64,000 nucleotides of DNA, from NCBI GenBank assembly GCA_019801415.1, contig JAHVJD010000003.1, positions 1-64,000 on the forward strand. Direction: 5' to 3'. The DNA is from Nocardioides marinus (GTDB taxonomy: Bacteria; Pseudomonadota; Alphaproteobacteria; Rhodobacterales; Rhodobacteraceae). The translations under genes and the position numbers were made by a program. The notes below the pieces were generated by a model that was given only the letters and a program-made list of their open reading frames with translations, did no database searches and had not been told where the DNA came from. Of the stretch, positions 8,126 through 16,265 are shown in pieces. Each line of letters starts with the position of its first letter. The stretch's first letter is position 1.

Positions 8126-9379
8126 ATGCATGCCCTTTGCCGAGACTGCCTGAGCCAAATCGCGCCCGCTCGCCGCTGCCCCCAGTGCGGCAGCCCGCGC
8201 ATTACGGCGCATCGCGAACTCTTCACGCTGTCCATTGCGCATATGGATTGCGACGCTTTCTACGCCAGCGTCGAAAAACGTGATAACCCGGAGCTGGCGG
8301 CGAAGCCTGTCATCATAGGCGGCGGCAAGCGCGGAGTGGTGTCCACTGCCTGTTACATTGCCCGCATTCGAGGCGTTCGTTCCGCCATGCCGATGTATCA
8401 AGCCCTGAAACTTTGCCCCGAGGCCGTGGTGGTGAAACCCCGCATGGAGGTCTACGTCGAGGTCAGCCGCGAGATCCGCAAGATGATGAACGAGCTGACA
8501 CCGGACATTGAGCCGCTGTCATTGGACGAGGCTTTCATGGATCTCTCCGGCACCGAAAAACTGCATGGTGCTCCGCCCGCGGTGATGCTTGCGCGGCTGG
8601 TCAAGCGGATGAAGGATGAAATCGGCGTCACCGGTTCGATCGGTCTGAGCCACAACAAGTTCCTGGCCAAAGTGGCATCCGACCTCGACAAGCCACGCGG
8701 TTTCTCCGTGATCGGCGAGGCGGAAACCGCGGACTTCCTGCGCGAAAAACCTGTCCGCCTGATCTGGGGAATTGGCCCTGCTGCCCAGGCCAGCCTGGAA
8801 AAAGCGGGGATTCGCACGTTTAGCGACCTGCTTCGCTGGGACCGAAACGCGCTGAACAGCCGCTTTGGCTCCATGGGCGACCGGCTGTGGCACCTCGCCC
8901 GCGGCGAGGACCGGCGACGGGTCTCCGCCCATGCACCGATCAAGTCGATTTCCAAGGAAACGACCTTTTTCGAGGACACCGCCAACATCGAGGTGCTCGA
9001 CGGCCACCTCTGGCGTTTGGCGGAACAGGTCGCGGACCGGGCCAAAGCCCGAGAGAAGGCCGGCCGGGTCGTGACGCTGAAGCTCAAGCGGGCCAATCAT
9101 TCCGCCCTGACCCGGCGGTTGACCTTGCAGGCCCCTACTCAGATGGCTGACCGGATCTATCGAACGGCCCGCACCCTGCTGGACCAGGTCGGCGACGAGG
9201 GCCCCTATCGGCTGTTGGGCTGCGGCATTTCCGATCTGGTTCCCGAATCGCAGGCAGAAGACGGGGGAGATCTGCTCGACCCACGCGCCTCCCAACGCGC
9301 TGAGGCCGAACGGGCAACCGACGCAATCCGCAAACGATTTGGCCATGCCGCGATTCTGAAAGGGCGGGCCTTACGCTGA
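8126..9379 (+). CDS. dinB: DNA polymerase IV (Y family) with an N-terminal zinc ribbon
   Basis: Translesion DNA polymerase of 417 residues. The polymerase core begins at HMDCDAFYASVE, where the first catalytic Asp and the Y-family steric gate (FYAS) are visible; SLDEAFMDLSG supplies the second acidic pair. Helix-hairpin-helix (IWGIGPAAQASLEKAGI) and little-finger regions follow. Ahead of the core are about 38 extra residues with LCRDC and RRCPQCGSP, a CxxC...CxxC zinc ribbon not present in E. coli DinB. The extension is in frame from the ATG at 8126. I see no clear LexA box upstream. Confidence 0.93.
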   Translation: MHALCRDCLSQIAPARRCPQCGSPRITAHRELFTLSIAHMDCDAFYASVEKRDNPELAAKPVIIGGGKRGVVSTACYIARIRGVRSAMPMYQALKLCPEAVVVKPRMEVYVEVSREIRKMMNELTPDIEPLSLDEAFMDLSGTEKLHGAPPAVMLARLVKRMKDEIGVTGSIGLSHNKFLAKVASDLDKPRGFSVIGEAETADFLREKPVRLIWGIGPAAQASLEKAGIRTFSDLLRWDRNALNSRFGSMGDRLWHLARGEDRRRVSAHAPIKSISKETTFFEDTANIEVLDGHLWRLAEQVADRAKAREKAGRVVTLKLKRANHSALTRRLTLQAPTQMADRIYRTARTLLDQVGDEGPYRLLGCGISDLVPESQAEDGGDLLDPRASQRAEAERATDAIRKRFGHAAILKGRALR

Positions 9380-9419
9380 CGTCTTGATAGACCCGCCCGT
9401 ATTGCCGCTCGTTTGCAGG

Positions 9420-10280
9420 TTACTCGGCCGCCAGTGGCATTTCCTCGCTTCCGATCGTTGCGATCTCCGCGATGACACCGCGCAGCAGGCGCTGGAACGA
9501 TTCGAAATTGGGGTTGGGGCAGATATTTGCCTCGTCCATATACAGTGCCCGGTCGATCTCGATCTGCACGGCGTGCTGGCGCCGCGAGGGGCGCCCATAG
9601 GTCTGCGTAATGTAGGCGCCCGCGAACGGCGCGTTGCGGGCAACCTTCAACCCGGCCGAAACGAAAGCCGCTTCGATGCGATCCACCACATCCGAATCTG
9701 CCGCCGCCCCAAAGCGATCCCCCAGAACGATCTCCGGTTGTCCACCCGACGGTGGAATCATCGAGTCGACCGCCTCGTGCGGCATGGAGTGGCAGTCCAC
9801 AAGAATCGCCTGTCCGAATGTCCTGTGGGCCTGTTCCAGCATCGCCTTGAGGGTCCGGTGATAGGGATGCCAGCACTCCGCGATACGGCGATCAGCCTCG
9901 GCCCTCGGCAATTTCCCCCGATAAATCGCGCGGCCATTGGCCACGACGCGCGGAATCACCCCCAGCCCAGAGGCCACCCGCGGATTCTGACCGCGTTTTT
10001 GCACACCTTCGATCAACGCGGGGTCCAATTCCTCCGGTGAGCGATTCAGATCCAGGTAGGCACGCGGCTTCAAAGCGCACAACAAGGGCGCGCCATAATC
10101 CGGTGCCGCTGCGAATAGCTGATCAACAAAGGCATCCTCGGAGCTGCGGATCGCCTTACGCCCCAGAATCGTCTGCGCCATGAAGGATTCAGAGTAATCT
10201 GTGCCACTATGCGGGGAGGCAAAGACCACGGCCGAGACCTGTTTCGCGGGCAAAATCACGGAAAACGCTGTATCTGGCAT
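9420..10280 (-). CDS. N-formylglutamate amidohydrolase family protein
   Basis: A 286-residue zinc hydrolase of the N-formylglutamate deformylase family, which releases glutamate from formylglutamate at the end of one histidine degradation route. Family features seen are VFASPHSGTDY near the N-terminus, LDLNRSPEELDP, and ILVDCHSMP, the latter holding the Asp-Cys-His-Ser metal/active-site segment, and GRPSRRQHAVQIEI near the end. No hut genes are nearby, so it may act on other N-acyl amino acids. It is divergent from the tRNA/L36 block. Confidence 0.87.
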   Translation of the reverse strand: MPDTAFSVILPAKQVSAVVFASPHSGTDYSESFMAQTILGRKAIRSSEDAFVDQLFAAAPDYGAPLLCALKPRAYLDLNRSPEELDPALIEGVQKRGQNPRVASGLGVIPRVVANGRAIYRGKLPRAEADRRIAECWHPYHRTLKAMLEQAHRTFGQAILVDCHSMPHEAVDSMIPPSGGQPEIVLGDRFGAAADSDVVDRIEAAFVSAGLKVARNAPFAGAYITQTYGRPSRRQHAVQIEIDRALYMDEANICPNPNFESFQRLLRGVIAEIATIGSEEMPLAAE

Positions 10281-10443
10281 CCTTGCTCCGGTGCTTCTTC
10301 TGCAAGAAACAGCATATCGCGGAAATTTCTGGGGTCAAAAGCTCTTGCACCCCGCTGCGACTCTATTTATAGACCCCCTCACCGGCGCGGCACCCCGCGC
10401 TCCTTTGACTTCCAAGGGGGCACGGACGGCGCGCAGGCCAGGT

Positions 10444-10518
10444 GGGCGATTAGCTCAGCGGTAGAGCACTTCGTTGACATCGAAGGGGTCACAAGTTCGA
10501 TCCTTGTATCGCCCACCA
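10444..10518 (+). tRNA. tRNA-Val (GAC)
   Basis: A full cloverleaf can be drawn: acceptor GGGCGAT pairs with ATCGCCC, D arm TTAGCTCAGCGGTAGAGC, anticodon stem CTTCG / CGAAG around TTGACAT, T arm with the GTTCGATCC sequence, and an encoded CCA end. The anticodon GAC (10476-10478) reads valine codons GUC and GUU. It is 75 bases with the CCA. Confidence 0.97.
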
Positions 10519-10597
10519 CCCCATTCACTGCCCCGGCTTCGGCCTCGGCACCCGCTAACCCAGGCGCTGGTTCGCGCCGCAGACAAGGAGAGAGGCC

Positions 10598-10723
10598 ATG
10601 AAGGTCAAGAACTCGCTCCGCTCGCTGAAGAACCGGCACCGCGATTGCCGGGTCGTGCGCCGCAAAGGCCGCGTTTACGTGATCAACAAGACCCAGCGCA
10701 AGTTCAAAGCGCGCCAGGGCTGA
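10598..10723 (+). CDS. rpmJ: 50S ribosomal protein L36 (cysteine-poor form)
   Basis: A 41-residue, very basic protein matching L36: it begins [17 protein letters not shown] and ends [17 protein letters not shown] lies eight bases before the ATG. The zinc-binding form of L36 has three cysteines and a histidine; here only one cysteine (Cys17) remains, so this is the zinc-independent type (like E. coli YkgO). It sits 80 bases after the tRNA-Val gene and is followed by a strong terminator, so the two may be read together. Confidence 0.93.
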   Translation: MKVKNSLRSLKNRHRDCRVVRRKGRVYVINKTQRKFKARQG

Positions 10724-10745
10724 GATCCGCAAAAGCGACATGCAG

Positions 10746-10774
10746 AAAACCGCATCATCCGATGCGGTTTTTTT
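10746..10774 (+). terminator. Intrinsic terminator after rpmJ
   Basis: Eleven-pair stem aaaaccgcatc / gatgcggtttt with loop atcc, running straight into a T tract. Textbook rho-independent terminator. Confidence 0.93.
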
Positions 10775-10960
10775 GCTTTTGGGACGTCCGGTTTTCTCTC
10801 TTCACCGTTGATTGCCCCCAATTACCCCAATCGATTCATCTCATTTGCACAGCGGCGCCTTGGCGATGGCCCCGATGCGGAACCACGCGTCGGCGGCAAC
10901 ATCAAAGTATCCGATTTTTTCTGTCAGAAATCCTTTGCATCCGCCGGAAATTGCTTTAAG

Positions 10961-10975
10961 CGACTATTTCAGTCG
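10961..10975. promoter_or_regulatory. Short inverted repeat upstream of the iron-binding protein gene
   Basis: CGACT-ATTTC-AGTCG lies about 35 bases before the start codon of the iron-transport binding protein. It could be an operator half-site pair or a small leader hairpin. It does not match the Fur, Irr or RirA patterns I know, so its role is open. Confidence 0.25.
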
Positions 10976-11008
10976 GAAAATGAACCGCCAAGAAATATGG
11001 GACATGAC

Positions 11009-12025
11009 ATGCTGAAGACCACCACCATTCTGGCAGGCGCCCTTGCCGCCACGATCGCTACCTCCGCCTATGCCGAAGGTGAGCTGAACATCTACTCGTC
11101 GCGCCACTACGACACCGACGAAGCACTTTATACCGACTTTGAGGAAGCCACCGGCATCACCATCAACCGCATCGAGGGCAAGGCCGACGAGCTGATCGCC
11201 CGCATGTCCGCCGAAGGTGAGAACTCCCCGGCCGATGTCCTGCTGACCGTGGACACCTCGCGTCTGAGCCGTGCCAAGGAAGCTGGCCTGCTGCAGGAAG
11301 TCGACAGCGACGTTCTCGAGGCACGTATCCCCGCCTACCTGCAGGATGAGGACAACCAGTGGTTTGGCTTCAGCCAGCGCTCCCGCATCATTTTCTACGA
11401 CAAGGACGCCGTCGCCAACCCGCCGCGCACCTACCTGGACCTCGCTGACCCCGCCTACAAAGGCATGGTCTGCATTCGCTCCTCGACCAACACCTACAAC
11501 CAGACCCTGCTGGCCTCGATCGTGACGCATCACGGGGCGGAAAAGGCCAAGGAATGGGCTGAAGGCGTGGTTGCCAACATGGCCCGCGAACCGCAAGGCG
11601 GCGACACCGACCAGCTCCGCGGCATCGTTTCCGGCGAGTGCGAGATTGCCGTTGGCAACAGCTACTACTTCGCCCGCTCGATCCGCAAGGACGTGAAAGG
11701 CCTGTCTGAAAACCGCGACCAGATCGGTTGGGTCTTCCCGGCGCAGAACGAAGAAGGCGCCCACATGAACCTGTCTGGCGGTGGCGTGGCCGCACATGCC
11801 CCGAACCGCGACAACGCCGTGAAGTTCCTGGAGTACCTGGCAAGCGATTCCGCGCAGAAGTACTTCTCGGCCGGTAATGACGAATACCCGGCTGTTCCGG
11901 GCGTCGGCCTCGCCCCGTCGATCGCGGCCCTGGGTCACTTCAAACCGGACGACGTGAACCTGTCCGAAGTGGCCAAGAACCTGCCGGAAGCTCAGAAGAT
12001 CTTCGACGCCGTCGGCTGGAAGTAA
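11009..12025 (+). CDS. Iron(III) ABC transporter, periplasmic binding protein
   Basis: FbpA/FutA-type binding protein of 338 residues, delivering ferric iron to an inner-membrane permease. It has a Sec signal peptide (MLKTTTILAGALAATIATSAYA) and starts the mature part with GELNIYSSRHYDTDEALY, the usual opening of this family, with YSSRHY containing the first metal-ligand tyrosine. The later segment GNSYYFARSI holds the paired tyrosines that bind iron. An in-frame ATG four codons upstream (10997) is possible. The gene has its own terminator, so it is probably made in excess of the permease, which lies on the opposite strand beyond the CobW-type gene. Confidence 0.92.
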   Translation: MLKTTTILAGALAATIATSAYAEGELNIYSSRHYDTDEALYTDFEEATGITINRIEGKADELIARMSAEGENSPADVLLTVDTSRLSRAKEAGLLQEVDSDVLEARIPAYLQDEDNQWFGFSQRSRIIFYDKDAVANPPRTYLDLADPAYKGMVCIRSSTNTYNQTLLASIVTHHGAEKAKEWAEGVVANMAREPQGGDTDQLRGIVSGECEIAVGNSYYFARSIRKDVKGLSENRDQIGWVFPAQNEEGAHMNLSGGGVAAHAPNRDNAVKFLEYLASDSAQKYFSAGNDEYPAVPGVGLAPSIAALGHFKPDDVNLSEVAKNLPEAQKIFDAVGWK

Positions 12026-12044
12026 TTTTCCGAACAGGACCTGG

Positions 12045-12073
12045 AAAGGCGCGGCATCGTCCGCGCCTTTTTC
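12045..12073 (+). terminator. Intrinsic terminator after the iron-binding protein gene
   Basis: Perfect ten-pair stem aaaggcgcgg / ccgcgccttt with loop catcgt, followed by further Ts. Separates the binding-protein transcript from the CobW-type gene. Confidence 0.92.
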
Positions 12074-12220
12074 TGTTTCGGCCATCCATCGTCTTGCAGC
12101 CCCAGCTGCCGCGAACCGTTTCCGCAGGCGGCCGAATTGTTTCCAGTGCAAGAACAACTAGACCCAGCTGCACAAGGTACCTATACGTTCCCAAAAAATT
12201 TGATTTAGGGGAGTGACCAC

Positions 12221-12265
12221 ATGCAGTGTTGCGCATGTCGTGCCACGCGGTGGTCGTGGCTATGA
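12221..12265 (+). CDS. Cysteine-rich 14-residue leader peptide coupled to the CobW-type gene
   Basis: A short frame encodes MQCCACRATRWSWL. It has a nearly ideal ribosome site (AGGGGAG at 12207-12213, seven bases before the ATG), far better than that of the gene downstream. Its stop codon overlaps the next start as ATGA: TGA at 12263-12265 and ATG at 12262-12264, so the GTPase is likely translated by ribosomes that finish the leader. Three of 14 residues are Cys in a CCxC pattern, similar to the GCVCC metal motif of the GTPase itself. I infer a regulatory leader sensing metal or cysteine supply; there is no homology evidence. Confidence 0.55.
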   Translation: MQCCACRATRWSWL

Positions 12266-13122
12266 AACGTATTCCAGTAACCATTGTCAGCGGCTATTTG
12301 GGGGCCGGGAAAACCACGCTGGTCAACCGCCTCCTTGCCGAGGACCACGGGCTGAAGCTCACAATCATCGTCAATGACTTCGGCGCGATCAATATCGATG
12401 AATCGCTGATCCAGAACAAAGACGGCGGCACCCTCGCGCTGAGCAATGGCTGCGTCTGCTGCTCCATGGACGGCGAGCTTACAAATGCCCTGCGGCAGGT
12501 CGTTGAACAGGCGCAACGCCCGGATCACCTGCTGATCGAGGCCAGCGGCATCGCAGATCCGGTCTCCATTGCCAACACGGTCCTGAACCAAGGGGCTCTC
12601 AGCTATGGCGGCATCGTCACCTTGGTCGATGCGCAGAACATCGATGCCCTGCTGGATGATCCAGTGGTTGCCCCTCAGGCCAAACAGCAGATCCGGGCCG
12701 CCGACCTTGTGATTGCCACCAAGTGCGACGCGATCAGCCCGGAACTTGGCACGCTTTTGGAAGAGGTCGGTGCCCGCACCCCCACGGTGATGGACGGTCG
12801 CCCGGTGGCCGAGCTACTGTTCGACATCTTGCCCTTGCCCAAGGGCCACAGCGTATCGCCCCACCCGGCCTATACCACGTGGCACCACCGCAGTTCCGAG
12901 GTAATGGACCGCCGCCGCCTGGGCGACAAGCTGGCGCAGCGGCCTGCCGGGCTCTACCGGATGAAGGGCTTTGTGATGACCAACGGCGGCGCCTATGAGC
13001 TGCACGTCGTGGGCCGCCATGTCGAAGCCAGGCGTTGCGACGCCGAGGAAACCCTGCTGGTTGCTCTGGGACCCGCCGATCGGGTCAGCCGCGACGACAT
13101 CGAAGCCTGGTGGGCGGCCTGA
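12262..13122 (+). CDS. CobW/COG0523-family metal-handling GTPase
   Basis: A 286-residue P-loop GTPase of the CobW/ZNG1 group, proteins that insert or deliver Zn, Co or Fe to client enzymes. Walker A is GYLGAGKTT (11-19), the family metal motif GCVCC is at 63-67, the switch region follows in LLIEASGIADP, and TKCD supplies the guanine-specificity motif (normally NKxD). The C-terminal CobW_C domain is present but short. The frame is open upstream, yet the ATG at 12262 gives the family start (MKRIPVTIVSGYLG) and overlaps the stop of the leader ORF. It lies between an iron-binding protein and an iron-type permease, so iron is a possible cargo, though zinc is the commonest for the family. Confidence 0.9.
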   Translation: MKRIPVTIVSGYLGAGKTTLVNRLLAEDHGLKLTIIVNDFGAINIDESLIQNKDGGTLALSNGCVCCSMDGELTNALRQVVEQAQRPDHLLIEASGIADPVSIANTVLNQGALSYGGIVTLVDAQNIDALLDDPVVAPQAKQQIRAADLVIATKCDAISPELGTLLEEVGARTPTVMDGRPVAELLFDILPLPKGHSVSPHPAYTTWHHRSSEVMDRRRLGDKLAQRPAGLYRMKGFVMTNGGAYELHVVGRHVEARRCDAEETLLVALGPADRVSRDDIEAWWAA

Positions 13123-13139
13123 CCCTGATGCGGACCACC

Positions 13140-13167
13140 GGGCAACTTGTGTTCAAACAAGCGGCCC
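13140..13167. terminator. Possible bidirectional terminator
   Basis: In the 60-base gap between two converging genes an interrupted stem gggc-aa-cttgt / acaag-c-ggccc can form around gttcaa. There is no strong T tract, so confidence is low. Confidence 0.35.
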
Positions 13168-13183
13168 GCGCTCCCCGTCGCAC

Positions 13184-14863
13184 CTAGCCGCGACGCCCGA
13201 CCTGTCGGCAGATCAGGATCACCGGCAGCAATCCCACGGCCATAATCACCAGCGAAGGCACTGCGGCGCCTTCGAGCCGTTCATCCGCGGCCAGCCGGTG
13301 CGCTTGCACGGCCAAGGTGTCAAAATTGAAGGGACGCATGATCAGCGTGGCCGGCAGCTCTTTCATCACATCGACGAAAACGATCAGCAGCGCGGTCAGC
13401 AGACTGGGAGTCAGCAACGGCAAATGCACCCGACGGAGCATCCCAAGCGGCCCCTGCCCCAGCGAGCGCGCCGCTGCATCCACATTGGCATGCATGCTGG
13501 CTTGCCCGCCCTCATAGGCCCCCAGAGCCGCAGCCATGAAGCGCACCCCATAGGCCGCGACCAGCAGCCAAATCGAGCCGGTCACCAGCAGACCGGTGCG
13601 GATCCCGAAGGTCTCGCGCATCCAGGCATCCAGAGCATTGTCGAAGGCGGCAAAGGGCACGATCAACCCGACGGCGATCACACCGCCCGGCACCGCGTAT
13701 CCCAAGCGTGCCAGGTAGGCCGCCAGCGCCGAACCCCGCCCCGGTCGCAGGCGCTGATAGAAGCCCAGGCAGACCGCAGCCGCAACCGTCAACACCGCCG
13801 CCGCAGTCGCCAGCGTCACCGAATTGGTGGTGAAGGCGATGTAACGACGGCTAAGCAGGTTCTGCTCCGATTCCAGGCTCATCAAGGCGAGGATGATCAC
13901 CGGAAGCACGAAGCCCAGCACCACCGGAACCGAGCACAGGAACATCGCCAGCGCGGCCTTCGCTTTCCCGAGCCTTGCAGGAGGCATCGGGTTGTGGTGC
14001 TTGCCCGCATGGTGATAGCGGGCGCGTCCGCGCGTCGCCCGTTCGATAACTGCCAAGGTCAGCGCAAAGCTCAGAAGGCACAAGGCCAGCTGCGCGGCCC
14101 CGCCGCGATCCGCCAGAGAAAACCAGCTGGTGTAGATGCCTGTCGCGAAGGTCTGCACACCGAAATAGGACACCGTGCCGAAGTCCGCGATTGTCTCCAT
14201 CACCGCCAGCAAGACACCTGAGGCAATGGCCGGTCGCGCCATCGGAAGGCTGACCCGCCAAAAGGCGGCCCAAGCGCTCTTGCCCAATGCCCGCGCGGCC
14301 AGAAAGGCCCCGGCGCTCTGCTGCAGGAAGGCGGCCCGCGCCAACAGGTAGACGTAAGGATAGAGCACAAGCACAAGCATCAGTGCCGCGCCGCCGGTCG
14401 AGCGGACCTCGGGAAACCAGTAGTCGCGAGGCCCCCAACCGGTCACCTCCCGCAACGTGGCCTGCACAATGCCCGGATGGTCAAGCACGTGGGTATAGGC
14501 ATAGGCCAGCACATAGGCCGGGAAAGCCAGCGGCAGCACCAGGGCAATCTCCAGGAACCGCACGCCCGGGAACCGGGTCATCGTCACCAGCCAGGCTGCC
14601 CCTGTACCAACGGCCAAGGTCCCGATCGCCACCAGTGCGACCAGAAGGAGCGTGGTCAGGGTGTATCCCGGAAGCACTGTCGCCGAGAGATGGCGGATCG
14701 TGTCGGTGCCGCCAAAAGCGGCCGCCAAGGCCACCGCCAGCATCGGAAGTACGCAGGACAATGCCACGCCCCACGCCAAGATGCCGAAAACCCCGCCGCC
14801 ACTGCGGCCTGCGCGGCGGCGCCCATTGGGCGAATATTCAACGGTGTCGTCAGCTGCTGTCAT
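13184..14863 (-). CDS. Iron(III)-type ABC transporter permease, two fused transmembrane domains
   Basis: A 559-residue inner-membrane protein with about twelve spans in two BinPD-like halves, as in FbpB/SfuB permeases. Each half has the conserved cytoplasmic loop contacting the ATPase: AARALGKSAWAAFWRVSLP in the first and DAAARSLGQGPLGMLRRVHLP in the second, both matching the EAAxxxG pattern. The partner is presumably the binding protein encoded 1.2 kb away on the other strand. No ATPase (FbpC) gene is present in the window, so it must lie elsewhere or be shared. The gene stands alone on its strand, 170 bases upstream of the CoA ligase terminator. Confidence 0.9.
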   Translation of the reverse strand: MTAADDTVEYSPNGRRRAGRSGGGVFGILAWGVALSCVLPMLAVALAAAFGGTDTIRHLSATVLPGYTLTTLLLVALVAIGTLAVGTGAAWLVTMTRFPGVRFLEIALVLPLAFPAYVLAYAYTHVLDHPGIVQATLREVTGWGPRDYWFPEVRSTGGAALMLVLVLYPYVYLLARAAFLQQSAGAFLAARALGKSAWAAFWRVSLPMARPAIASGVLLAVMETIADFGTVSYFGVQTFATGIYTSWFSLADRGGAAQLALCLLSFALTLAVIERATRGRARYHHAGKHHNPMPPARLGKAKAALAMFLCSVPVVLGFVLPVIILALMSLESEQNLLSRRYIAFTTNSVTLATAAAVLTVAAAVCLGFYQRLRPGRGSALAAYLARLGYAVPGGVIAVGLIVPFAAFDNALDAWMRETFGIRTGLLVTGSIWLLVAAYGVRFMAAALGAYEGGQASMHANVDAAARSLGQGPLGMLRRVHLPLLTPSLLTALLIVFVDVMKELPATLIMRPFNFDTLAVQAHRLAADERLEGAAVPSLVIMAVGLLPVILICRQVGRRG

Positions 14864-14970
14864 GAATCCGGCTCGGGTTGCGCCCTGCCGTAATACGACT
14901 AAAGCTGTCGGAAATTCCAGCGCGAAAGCGCCGGATCACGCCGCCTGCGGCAATGCTGGATGCGCCAGAG

Positions 14971-14997
14971 CAAAAGGGGCGCCTCTCGGACGCCCCT
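14971..14997 (-). terminator. Intrinsic terminator at the end of the liv/CoA-ligase operon
   Basis: Reading the minus strand, AGGGGCG pairs with CGCCCCT over a nine-base loop and is followed by TTTTGCTC. It lies 34 bases after the stop of the PaaK-like gene. Confidence 0.8.
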
Positions 14998-15030
14998 CCA
15001 CCAATACGGTCAGTCCCGTCTCGGCAGCAC

Positions 15031-16248
15031 TCAGTCGTAGCTGCGCTGATCCTCGATCACCAGACCATCCTTTGGCAATGTCCCCGGTTCCAGCACCTCA
15101 ACGCGGCCTTTCAACTTCAGCAGCTCAACAACCGAGCGGGCAAAGTCAGCTTCGTCGCCACCCTTGGCCTCGATCCGGACCGTCATCACGTCCATTTCGC
15201 CGTCGCGGCTGGCAACGACCCGCGCCTTGACGATTTCATCATGCTTGTCGACCAGAGCCGCGACCTGCTCCGGACGCACGAACATCCCCTTGATCTTGGT
15301 GGTCTGGTCCGCGCGTCCCATCCAGCCCTTGATCCGCAGGTTGGTGCGACCGCAGGGAGACTGCCCCGGCAACACCGCCGACAGATCCCCGGTGGCAAAA
15401 CGGATCAACGGATAGTCCGGGTTGAGCGTGGTCACCAGCACCTCGCCCACCTCGCCCGGTGCGACCGGTGTGCCGGTTCCCGGGGTGACGATCTCGACGA
15501 TCACATGTTCGTCGGTGATCAACCCCTCCATCGCCGGGCTTTCATAGGCGATATTGCCCAGATCGGCCGTGGCATAGCATTGCAGGCAGCTGATCCCGCG
15601 GTCGGCATATTCCTGGCGCAGGCTCGGAAACAGCGCACCGCCGCCGACGGCCGCCTTGGAAAACGACAGCTCGATCCCCATGGCATCCGCGCGATCCAGG
15701 ATCACCTTCAGATAATCCGGTGTGCCTGCATAGGCGGTTGCGCCGACGTCACGTGCCGCTGTCACCTGCAACTCGGTCTGACCCGTGCCGGCAGGCAGCA
15801 CCGCCGCCCCCACGGCCCGCGCCCCGTTCTCGAAGATCATCCCTGCCGGCGTCAGATGGTAGCCGAAGCAGTTCTGCACCACATCGCCGGGGCCAATACC
15901 GGCAGCGTTCAGGAACCGGCCCATGCGCCACCAGTCGTGGTCCACACCGCCCGGTTCATAGATCGGTCCCGGGCTTTGGAAGATATGCGCGAACCCCTGC
16001 GCGGGCTTGACCGTGAAACCGCCAAAGGGAGGATTGGCGGCCTGCGCGCGGCTCAGCTCCGATTTGCGCAACACCGGCAGGGCAGCCAGATCGGCGACCG
16101 AGGTCACCTGTTCGGGGTCAACATCGTCCAGCATCCCGGCATAGCCCGGCGCCTGTTTGGCACGAGCCAACTGCTGCGGCAGGGTCCGGGCCAGATCCGC
16201 GGCCCGTTCGTCACTGCTGCGGGATTCAAGCGTGTCAAAATAGCTCAT
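15031..16248 (-). CDS. PaaK-like phenylacetate-CoA ligase family protein
   Basis: Adenylate-forming ligase of 405 residues that should activate a carboxylic acid, probably aromatic, to its CoA thioester. The family N-terminus (LPQQLARAKQAPGYAGML, then LPVLRKSELS) is clear; LPAGTGQTELQV stands where PaaK has the glycine/serine-rich ATP loop; the segments CYATADLGNIAYE, RFATGDLSAVLPG and GRADQTTKIKGMFV correspond to motifs A5, A7 and A8. I choose the ATG at 16248 (MSYFDTLESRS), which has AGGGG upstream and leaves 17 bases after livF; a longer frame would overlap livF. Position in a solute-importer operon suggests it traps the imported acid as CoA ester. Confidence 0.85.
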   Translation of the reverse strand: MSYFDTLESRSSDERAADLARTLPQQLARAKQAPGYAGMLDDVDPEQVTSVADLAALPVLRKSELSRAQAANPPFGGFTVKPAQGFAHIFQSPGPIYEPGGVDHDWWRMGRFLNAAGIGPGDVVQNCFGYHLTPAGMIFENGARAVGAAVLPAGTGQTELQVTAARDVGATAYAGTPDYLKVILDRADAMGIELSFSKAAVGGGALFPSLRQEYADRGISCLQCYATADLGNIAYESPAMEGLITDEHVIVEIVTPGTGTPVAPGEVGEVLVTTLNPDYPLIRFATGDLSAVLPGQSPCGRTNLRIKGWMGRADQTTKIKGMFVRPEQVAALVDKHDEIVKARVVASRDGEMDVMTVRIEAKGGDEADFARSVVELLKLKGRVEVLEPGTLPKDGLVIEDQRSYD

Positions 16249-16265
16249 AACATCACGCCCCTGCA

